From Ceratopteris richardii (taxonomy: Eukaryota > Streptophyta > Polypodiopsida > Polypodiales > Pteridaceae), in assembly GCA_020310875.1 (NCBI GenBank), contig CM035416.1:3083709-3147708 (forward strand): 64,000 bases of DNA, given 5' to 3'. Shown here piece after piece: positions 56,158-64,000 of this stretch (position 1 is its first letter; each line of letters starts with the position of its first letter). The position numbers were made by a program, and so were the translations under genes. Below the pieces are notes generated by a model. That model saw nothing but the letters and a program-made list of their open reading frames with translations, ran no database searches and had not been told where the DNA came from.

Positions 56158-57115
56158 AACGCGATTCTGTGATGAAAATCGCGATTCTGTGAAAATTCAA
56201 ATTTTTTTGAAAATCGCGATTTTCTGTTTTCCCGCCTAAAAGTTGGCTGAAAGAATCACGATTCTGTGGTCATTCTCAGAATCGCGATTCTGTGATTGTG
56301 CTTAAAATCGTGATTCTCACAAATCACGATTTTCAGCCAAAAAACACGATTTTGAGAAAACACGATTCTGTGATTGTGTTCAAAATCGCGATTCTCACCA
56401 ATCACGATTTTCAGCAAAAAATCACGATTTTCAGTAAAAACACGATTCTCTGAGACAAAATCGCGATTTTCATGCCAAAAAACACGATTTTCTAAAAACA
56501 CAATTCTGTGCTCAAAATCGCGATTTTCATGTTAAAAAAAACACGATTTTTTAAAACACGATTCTGTGCTCAAAATCCCGATATTCATGTCAAAAAATGC
56601 GATTTTCTAAAAACACGATTTTCTAAAAACACGATTCTGTGCTCAAAATCGCGATTTTCATGTCAAAAAAACACGATTTTCTAAAACACGCTTCTGTGCT
56701 CAAAATCGCGATTTTCATGTCAAAAAACACGATTTTCTAAAAACACGATTCTGTGCTTAAAATCACGATTTTCATGTCAAGAGACACGATTCTCTAAAAC
56801 ACGATTCTGTGCTCAAAATCGCGATTTTCATGTCAAAAAACACGATTCTCTAAAACACGATTCTGTGCTCAAAATCGCGATTTTCAGAAACACGATTTTG
56901 TGCTCAACATCGCGATTTTCAGAAACACGATTTTGTGCTCAACATCGTGATTTTCATAAACACGATTTTGTGCTCAAAATCGCGATTTTTAGAAACACGA
57001 TTTTGTGCTCAAAATCGCGATTTTCAGAAACACGATTTTGTGTTCAACATCGTGATTTTCAGAAACACGATTTTGTGCTCAACATCGCGATTCTCTTGAG
57101 ATTCACAAAATCGCG
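56158..57115 (+). repeat. G4 leader tandem repeat with ATCGCGAT core
   Basis: Units of about 35 bases, such as aaaatcgcgatttt followed by cagaaacacgattttgtgctc, are repeated across nearly 1 kb; the most regular stretch is 56865-57100. The core AAAATCGCGATTTT is a perfect palindrome. A poly-T and TCATCATC run (55911-55965) precedes it. The leader parts 55823-56157 and 57116-57389 have no gene. Confidence 0.95.
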
Positions 57116-57389
57116 AATTTTTCCAAAAGGTCCTGTTTGCCTGTTTTGACCCCCAGGAGCCTGATTTGGCATAACTTTTTCATCCAAAGTCCATTTTTTG
57201 AGCTCTATAGCTCGTTGGAAAGCTCGTTTCGAATCCTACACGATCTCAACTGTTTTTTTCAAGAATAACGTGTTGATTTTGAGATAGGATAATTTGAAGT
57301 TGACCCTCAAGTGGGACTAGGGAACCAAGGGGGCTCCAAAGAATTTTGAACCATACCAAAGGGAAAATTTGGACTCTTGACTAAAGCTT

Positions 57390-58010
57390 ATGAACCTGAG
57401 ATCTGGTAGACACTTAGGCAAGGATAAACAAAGCATTAGATCTTTTGAGGCTAGTGTCAACCATACAGCTAAGTCTTGGGCACAACAACTAATTGGTCAT
57501 CCTTACGGACTAAGTTCAGACACAAGTGACTCAGAAATGTCTTTTAGCATGGGGAAACCTGCAGGTGGCTCAGGGACTGCCCATCTACAAACACCAGAAG
57601 GTCCCTATAAGACACAGTTGGAATATATGCGGACCAACCGATTAGGTGCTTGCATCTATGAGGATGGCTTGAGGCGATCAGTGGTCCAACTCAAAAATCA
57701 AGATCAATCCTTTGGACTTGAACACCCGGTGAAAGTTTGAAGAGGGGTCATACATTGATAAGGAAGGAACCATGTATGTGGTTACCAACCAACCAGATAG
57801 GACCGATGAGTTTGGAAATATCATTCATGAGAATGAGGTAGGAGACCTAGAACAAGGAAATGTAGGACAAGGACCCCAGACTCCTAGAGCAAGTCAGTTT
57901 TGACCAGAGTGATCACTTCAGACTGGATCCCTCAAGACAACAAAAGCATAGAACTATTTTTGAATAGAGAAACAGAGGAAGCCTTTTGGAGATTCAAGAC
58001 TGCCCCCACC
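57390..58010 (+). pseudogene. G4 Gag N-terminal domain, frameshifted and truncated
   Basis: MNLRSGRHLGKDKQSIRSFE to a frameshift at about 57735. The domain continues in another frame (YIDKEGTMYVVTNQPDRTDE), then WIPQDNKSIELFLNRET. At about 58010 it is joined to the zinc-knuckle region. The capsid-like domain and the first two zinc knuckles present in G1 are deleted. Confidence 0.88.
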
Positions 58011-59983
58011 CACGATCTTCGAGTCAAGGACAGGCTATCACAATACAGGTTTTTTGTCCTGATTGTGGCAAAGACCATCTCCCCAGAGATTGTCCGAGAA
58101 ACCCCTCCAGTGCACCCAAGATTACACCCATTAATGTGGTAGGCTTAGTGGCAGATTCAAGTTCAAGTAGTAGCAATGTGGCTCCTATACAAGCTGTCAC
58201 TAGAGCACAAGCATTAAACCAGGATAAACCAGCAGAACAATCAGAGTCAAGTGAATCAGGAGAGCCTAGTAAGAGGAAAACAAGAACATGGAAGGATACC
58301 AGAGAGAAGGCCAATCACAAGTGGAATAAAAAGTTATCGGATCTAGAAGAAAGCTTAAAGGAAGCGAAAACAAAAATAGAAGACATTGCATCTCAAAGCC
58401 CCTCCCATGCCGAAACTGCATCCACTCCACCTCATCCCACCCCACCACCCATTGTAAATAGACCGCAACCAGGGTCTGTTCTTGCAGATCCAACCCCAGA
58501 AGGCTTGGACATGATGTTCAAGGCCTACCAGGCTCGACTTCAAGAAGGGCCTACAGCTGCAAACCTAGACAAAAGTTACCCCAGAGCAGATTTAGAGATT
58601 GAACGGATGAAAATGTGTATGAAAATGGTAGAACAAGCTGAAGCCATACTTGAGACTAGTCAAAAGTTCAATCAGACAAACTCTGTCAAACCGGTTTTGC
58701 ATTTCCAGGGCTTACTAGAAAGATTAGACCAATTGGTAAACAAACCACAAGTTTCCTTACCGCCACATGCTCAACCAGTTATTGAGAGAAGAAGCTCACC
58801 ACCAATGGGAGCTTATGTTCCTAATTCCACGGATGCCGGAATACCTCCTTCAATTCAACAGTACTCTCAAGAGTTCTTGCGGGAAATACAAGAAGATAAA
58901 TGGGCCAAGGAGAAGGGTAATTCCCCTCCTATTCCTGAGATTGATGATCTTCATTATCAATTTCCCCAAGACATTCCATCTATTTACAAAGATGAAGCAG
59001 AACAACAAGAAGACGAAAGGTTAGATTTTGAATCTAATACCTTAGAAGAACTGCCTCAATTTACAGGCCCATGGGAATCTGAATCTCTCCAGATTAGAGC
59101 TCCCACAATACTGGTAAGAAATGAAGACTCAATGGTTCCAAGGAACACTGATGTCGTGAAGAACACTAAGGTTCAGTGTCATCTCACTGTAGAAGAGCTG
59201 CTCAAAGCAAAACCTGAGTTATGGAATCATGTGAAGGATCAGGTTCCAGAACTTGAGTCCAATATGCCAAAAGCAGGCTCTAAGAAAAGGGTACCAGAGA
59301 TACCTCTAGACAAAATAGGGGACATGTGTGAGGGTGAAGAAGGTAATACTTATCTTCCAATCACCTACCAAGGTTACACAACCAAAGCATTCATAGATTT
59401 AGGTGCTGGTGTTGCTATTGCGACCACCTCCTTGTGGAAGCAATGGGGCAAGCCCACATTAAGACCAACTAGAATGAAGCTTCAAATGGCTGATGGTCAT
59501 TTTGAAAGACCTCTAGGATTGCTAGAAGGGATAACTCTAACCACTTGTGGTGTGGAGTTTGAACATACATTTACTATATGTGACTTTGAGAAAAACAATG
59601 TCTATGAGATGATCCTAGGAAGACCCTTCCTACGACAATTGCAAATAGTCCAGGATTGGGGAACCAACTCCTTGTACTTGCAGCACTTAGGGGTCACCAC
59701 CAAGGTCAATTTGAAGAATTACTCCTTCAGAGATGTACCACCCCTACAGTGGAATCCTATCCACAAAGCAAAAGAAGATTCAATCTCTGTGCATTCTGAA
59801 AGTTCACCTGATCCATCATGGCTGCATGAAGATACTCATTTGTGGATGTGCAATGTCGCAGAGGAAGAGGAAAAACATTTAAAGGCAAGAGAAGAAGGAA
59901 CTTCGCTAGGAGATAGACCAATTAAAGACCCAGCCTATACACCGATGATCTTTCCAGATGAGGAATTTGAGCCTCATGGCTAG
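57986..59983 (+). pseudogene. G4 zinc knuckle, Gag tail and first protease
   Basis: After the deletion junction the frame holds one zinc knuckle (CPDCGKDHLPRDCP, CX2CX3HX4C), a Ser-rich stretch, a Lys/Glu-rich helix, a Pro-rich stretch, the LLERLDQLVNK block, and a protease with FIDLGAGVAIATT (DLGA at 59396-59407) and ILGRPFL. It ends at TAG 59981 after EEFEPHG. The usual DS/TGA is DLGA here, probably TCA to TTA, which should abolish or weaken activity. The first ATG of this ORF is inside the deletion junction and is not a natural start. Confidence 0.88.
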
Positions 59984-60001
59984 CCATAAATCTTAGCCAC
60001 C

Positions 60002-60682
60002 ATGGACATTGCTGTCAATGAAGAACAATGGACACCTCATTGTGATGAGGAGGGTTATGATATCTCAGTGTTCATGTGTCAGCCCTTGCTAGAAGAATGT
60101 GACCCTAGTGATGTCATAGAAGAAGAAGAGAATGACGATGATATAGAGTCCATTGTGATGGATAGTTGCTTTAACTCAGAGCAGCACTATCTAGAAGATA
60201 TAGGAGTGTTCACACAGAAAGAAGAAGAACCTCTCACAAGTATTAAAACGGTAAATTCAAAGGAGGGAAGTGAGAGCAATCAAAAGAAAAAGAAAAGAAA
60301 AGTAGTGAAACAAGAAGAGGAGGAATCATTGTTTGAAGTACCAGAAAACTTCAAGAAATATGAAGTTGACGACCGCAAAATTTTAGTACGAATGCCTAAG
60401 AGAGAGGCCATCATAGGAGAATCATATGATAATAAAGAAAAGACCAAGAAGATTGTAGTGACCATCGAAGAGAACGAAGAAAGATGCACATATATAGGAG
60501 ATGACCTAAGTGCAAGAGAAGAAATGGAGCTTGTAGCTCTATTAAGGGAATATAGGGATGTGTTTGCGTGGCACTATAGAGACTTGAAAGGGGTAGATCC
60601 AAGAATTTGCTCTCATACTATCCCCATGACTGCTGATGCCAAGCCCACCAAACAGAAGCCCTACACATATAATGATACCTAG
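60002..60682 (+). pseudogene. G4 acidic linker and start of RT
   Basis: In phase with 57986-59983. An acidic linker (EEEENDDDIES; KKKKRKVVKQEEEE) leads to YRDVFAWHYRDLKGVDPR and KPTKQKPYTYND, the conserved lead-in to Gypsy RT, broken by TAG at 60680. The KKKKRK run could act as a nuclear localisation signal (inference). Confidence 0.8.
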
Positions 60683-62842
60683 GCAGCCAAAATAAAAGAA
60701 GAAATTGATAGGCTGATTGAAGCTGGATTCATCTATGAGATTGAGCATACTGAATGGGTGTCCCCCATTGTAGTGGTACCCAAGAAGAACGGGAAGTTGC
60801 GAGTGTGTATTAACCTTAAAAAAGTTAATGCTGCTACGATCAGAGATAATTATCCACTTCCAATCACAGAACACCTATTGGAGCGTGTTGCAGGCAAGGA
60901 AGTTTATAGCTTCCTTGATGGATTTTCAGGTTACAATCAAGTAGCCATTGCCCCAGAAGATCAACACAAAACAACTTTTGCCACAGAGTGGGGAATCTTT
61001 GCATTTCGTGTTATGCCATTTGGGCTCACAAATGCACCTGCAACATTCCAACGACTCATGTGTCATGTCTTCAAAGAGTTCTTGCGAAAGAGCTTAGAAG
61101 TATATGTGGATGATTTATGTGCTCATTCCCAAGAAAGAAGATTTCACATCCCGGAACTCAGACAAATCTTTAACAAGTGTAGAGAATATCGAGTGTGTCT
61201 GAACCCAGAAAAGTGTGTGTTCATGGTGCGTCAAGGTAAAATCTTAGGTCATATTGTTTCTAAGAATGGAATCTCAACAGATGAAGATAAGGTACGAGCC
61301 ATAGCAGAGCTGCCACGGCCAAGGAATGTTAAAGAGGTACAAGCCTTTATGGGCCATTGTGGATATTACCGTAGGTTTATCCACATGTACGCAATCATAG
61401 CTAGACCCCTTTATGCCTTGTTGTCTAATTTTGAATGGAACGACGAATGCAAGAATTCTTTCAATGAACTGAAGAAATGTTTGTGCACAGCACCAATACT
61501 GACCACCCCTGATTGGAATAAACCATTCCATGTCCATGTGGATGCATCCAATCATGCCATCGGATGTGTGCTTGCACAACCCACAAGTGAAGGAAACTTA
61601 GATTTGCCCATAGCATATGCTAGTAGACAGCTCACTGCAGCTGAACGGAACTATACCACAACTGAGCGAGAGGGGTTAGGCATGGTATATGCTGTGAAGA
61701 AGTTTAGACACTATTTATTGGCCAACAAGTTCAAGTTTTTTACTGATCATCAAGCTTTGTTATATTTGGTCAATAAACCTTGCAATACTGGATGCTTAGT
61801 AAGATGGTTCCTCTTACTAATGGAATATGACTTTGAAGTTGTTGTCAGGAAAGGTAGAACCCATCTTAGGGCAGATCACCTTTCTCGCATCACTTCAGGA
61901 GAGTCACCGCAAGGAGTGTCTGATGACCTACCGGATGCTTATCTGTTCAATTTAGAAGTTGTTCCTAAATGGGCAAATAAGTTGGTACCAGTCCTAACCT
62001 TCGGCCCTGCAAATAAGAATGTGAAAACATCACAAGAAGAAATTGTAAAATCACAAAAATATCACATATTAGCAGGAAGCATGTACAAACAAGATACTGA
62101 GGGTGTATTAGCTTGTTGTGTGGAGGATGATGAACATAGTAGTTGGTTGCAACAAGCCCATGAAGGAATGCTAGGAGATCACTATTCTAAACAACGAACA
62201 TTGCAGAATCTGAAGCGTTTAGGAGTGTATTGGCCTAGCATGGACAAAGAAATACATGAGTGGATTAAGAATTGTCCAATGTGCAGAGAGAGACCCCAAG
62301 TAGAGCATGCGACCCTTTATCAAGTGTCATTAATTTCAGATTGGAGTGCTCCATTGGTAGAGTTTATGAGGTCCGGAAGATTACCCAAAGAGGCTAGTCT
62401 AGCAAGAAGACGAAACATGGAGCAAGAGGCTCAAGGCTATGCCTTAGTAGGAGAGAACCTATACCGAAGAGGCAAAGATGGTTACTTAAGACTGTGCGTT
62501 CATGAATCAGACTATTTAAAGGTCTTAGAGACTGCACACAGTGGTGTTGCAGGTGGACATTTTGGTCCTGACCGAGTGAACAAGACCATTCTATTCTCAG
62601 GACTTTGGTGGCCCACTCTTCATATGGATGCACATACCTATGTGAAGAAATGTGACACATGCCAACGTGCACAATATCCAGATAGAAAAGACGAGATGCC
62701 TTTAAGGCCAATGATGGGAGGGTGTGCATTTTCGAAGTGGGGCATAGACTTCATAGGTCCTATTAACCCCCCAGCTAGAAACTCCCATGCAGAGTACATC
62801 ATTGTAGCCACAGATTACCTTACAAAGTGGGTAGAAGTATAA
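60683..62842 (+). pseudogene. G4 reverse transcriptase, RNase H and integrase N-terminus
   Basis: RT: VVVPKKNGKLRVCINLKKVN, LDGFSGYNQVAIAPEDQ, FRVMPFGLTNAPATFQRL, YVDD at 61103-61114. RNase H: FHVHVDASNHAIGCVLAQ, TEREGLGMVYAVKKFRHYL, FFTDHQALLYL, HLRADHLSR. Then two zinc modules: H-x6-H...CPMC (62159-62284) and H-x6-H...CDTC (62537-62662). The integrase core begins WGIDFIGP (catalytic Asp 62747-62749). The in-phase TAA at 62840 ends it. Catalytic residues of RT and RNase H are all present. The second zinc module is the normal integrase one; the first is extra. No chromodomain is seen. Confidence 0.93.
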
Positions 62843-63787
62843 GCCACAACAAAGAATGATGCTCAGACTACGGCTAAGTTCTTATTCGAGAATGTGTTCA
62901 CGAGATATGTGCTACCAATAGAGTTAGTGAGCGATAGAGGCACACACTTCTTGAATGAGGTCATTGAAAATCTTCTCCAAGAATTCTTGGTGATACATAA
63001 GAAGTCTGCCCCCTATCACCCACAAGCTAATGGACAAGCCGAGAGCACCAATAAGATCCTCTGTAACGTATTGACAAAACTGGTAAATAATAAACACTCT
63101 GATTGGGACAAACAACTTCATCATGCTGTTTGGGCTTATCGAGTTTCCTACAAAACGATACTCAATGCCACCCCATTTCAGATGGTCTTCGGACAGAACG
63201 ATGTGCTACCATTAGATTTCTTAATCCCTGCCTTAAAAGTAGCACAAGAGTATGAGTGGAATGGACATGAATTGTCATCTAGGATCTTTGATCTAGAACG
63301 CTTAGGTGAGACAAGGCTACGAGCGGCTGTAGGCATCTAGGCTGCAAAGAAAAGGCAAAAGGCATACTTCGATGCACACATTAAGGATAAGGGACTGAAA
63401 GAGGGAGATCTAGTGTTGGTTTACACACTAAAACAACATGCCCGTAAGTTGGAAAAATGAGGATATGGACCCATGATCATTAACAGAATTTCCACTAGCG
63501 GCGCGGTTCAATTGGCTACTTTAGAAGGTGATATCTTGCCAAACTATATTAGTGGTTGTAGGGTCAAGTTATATCAAGAACCTCTTACAGAGGACATGCT
63601 AATGAGACTCAACACTGCTAAGAAACGAAAAGAAGAAGAGTTAAGAGTGAGAGAAGAAGCACAGGCAGAGGCCAGAGAGCGCATTAGGCGAAATAAGTTA
63701 AGGCGATTAGGCCTAGATGTCAACTCAAAAGCCCCAAAATATCACATGGATATGTGCCAAAAGTCAGGCATAGCGACTTCTCAAGTC
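62843..63787 (+). pseudogene. G4 integrase core and C-terminal module
   Basis: Second catalytic Asp (62933-62935, LVSDRGTHF) and Glu (63041-63043, HPQANGQAES) have the standard 35-residue spacing. Then KTILNATPFQMVFGQ, the C-terminal module GDLVLVYTLKQHARKLEK and GPMIINRISTSGAVQLATL, and an Arg/Glu-rich tail ending near MCQKSG. In-phase stops at 63338 (TAG) and 63458 (TGA) disrupt it. The integrase inserts element DNA into the genome. Confidence 0.9.
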
Positions 63788-64000
63788 ATTGACCGAAGAC
63801 CCTTTGTGACCATAGAGATAGGACAAGGGAAGGGTGCAAGGACGATGAAAGCATTGATTGACTCAGGTGCAGCAAGTAGTGCAGTTAGACTGTCCTACTG
63901 CCAAGACTTGCAGTTGAACATCAATCCCATAGAAGCTTATCTCATAGGATTGGGAGGTGTGGAAACCCCTTGTTTGGGCGAGGTGGAACTCCCCATCTAC
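63788..64000 (+). CDS. G4 second retropepsin-like domain (PR2), partial
   Basis: In frame with the integrase: RRPFVTIEIGQGKGARTM, KALIDSGAASSAVRLSYC (DSGA at 63860-63871), YLIGLGGVETPCLGEVELPI, then the window ends. Of three copies this has the intact Asp-Ser-Gly-Ala. The remainder of the fold (LVLGQDW) is visible in G3 and G5. It could be an active second protease or a substrate-binding relic. Its place after integrase is unusual. Confidence 0.75.
   Translation, partial: MDRRPFVTIEIGQGKGARTMKALIDSGAASSAVRLSYCQDLQLNINPIEAYLIGLGGVETPCLGEVELPIY

Larger units (their letters stand above)
55201..64000 (+). mobile_element. Ty3/Gypsy element G4 (runs off the right edge)
   Basis: Plus-strand copy: LTR, intact primer site, leader array, truncated gag, full pol and the start of PR2. 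Five or more stops and one gag deletion make it non-functional, but domain blocks are the clearest in the window. The insertion site lies at the end of the DUF4283 fragment; the flank 55196-55200 is cacgt. Confidence 0.93.

Overview
The window is wholly plant repetitive DNA. I see no intact host gene, rRNA gene, tRNA gene or CRISPR array. It is a nest of LTR retrotransposons with a few passengers: a plastid rbcL fragment, one exon of a plant casein-kinase-1-like gene and a LINE-type DUF4283 fragment. The low GC, nested elements, plastid-derived DNA and a primer site matching plant tRNA-Asp point to a land plant with a large genome. The Gypsy polyprotein does not look like the common angiosperm lineages I know, so a non-flowering plant is possible, but that is a weak inference.

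The dominant repeat is one Ty3/Gypsy family, here called G. Its copies are G1 (minus, 1-7927, runs off the left edge), G2 (plus, about 18.1-22.0 kb), G5 (plus, 25.1-29.8 kb, chimeric), copies of its 3' ORF on the minus strand (C 30.2-32.1 kb, A 34.1-35.7 kb, B 35.7-39.4 kb), G3 (minus, about 35.7-48.4 kb) and G4 (plus, 55.2 kb to the right edge). Combining copies, the layout is: LTR; tRNA-Asp primer site; a leader holding a tandem repeat; one long gag-pol frame (Gag N-terminal domain, capsid-like Gag, three short-spaced zinc knuckles, protease, RT, RNase H, two H2C2 zinc domains, integrase); a second retropepsin-like domain after the integrase; then an ORF3 with repeated Trp-x-Pro-Lys motifs, a domain resembling the 'putative plant transposon protein' family, an acidic stretch, a Pro/Thr-rich stretch and a coiled coil.

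Left part (7.9-18.1 kb): an old Ty1/Copia element (Cp2) is split by a younger complete Copia element (Cp1, 9690-16051) with a perfect ATAAG target-site duplication. Cp2 was apparently also hit by G1 at 7927. Cp1 is one frame broken by three stop codons.

Middle (22-34 kb): element X has LTRs but no visible pol. It carries a palindromic double W-box above its TATA box. It split a G-family ORF3. The two halves, with matching CCAGT duplications, now lie on opposite strands about 9 kb apart, which implies an inversion or a misassembly.

Right part (48.4-55.2 kb): mostly non-coding retroelement debris, an LTR (Z) that abuts the rbcL fragment, then the kinase exon and the DUF4283 fragment. G4 occupies the rest and gives the clearest RT, RNase H, integrase and second-protease readings.
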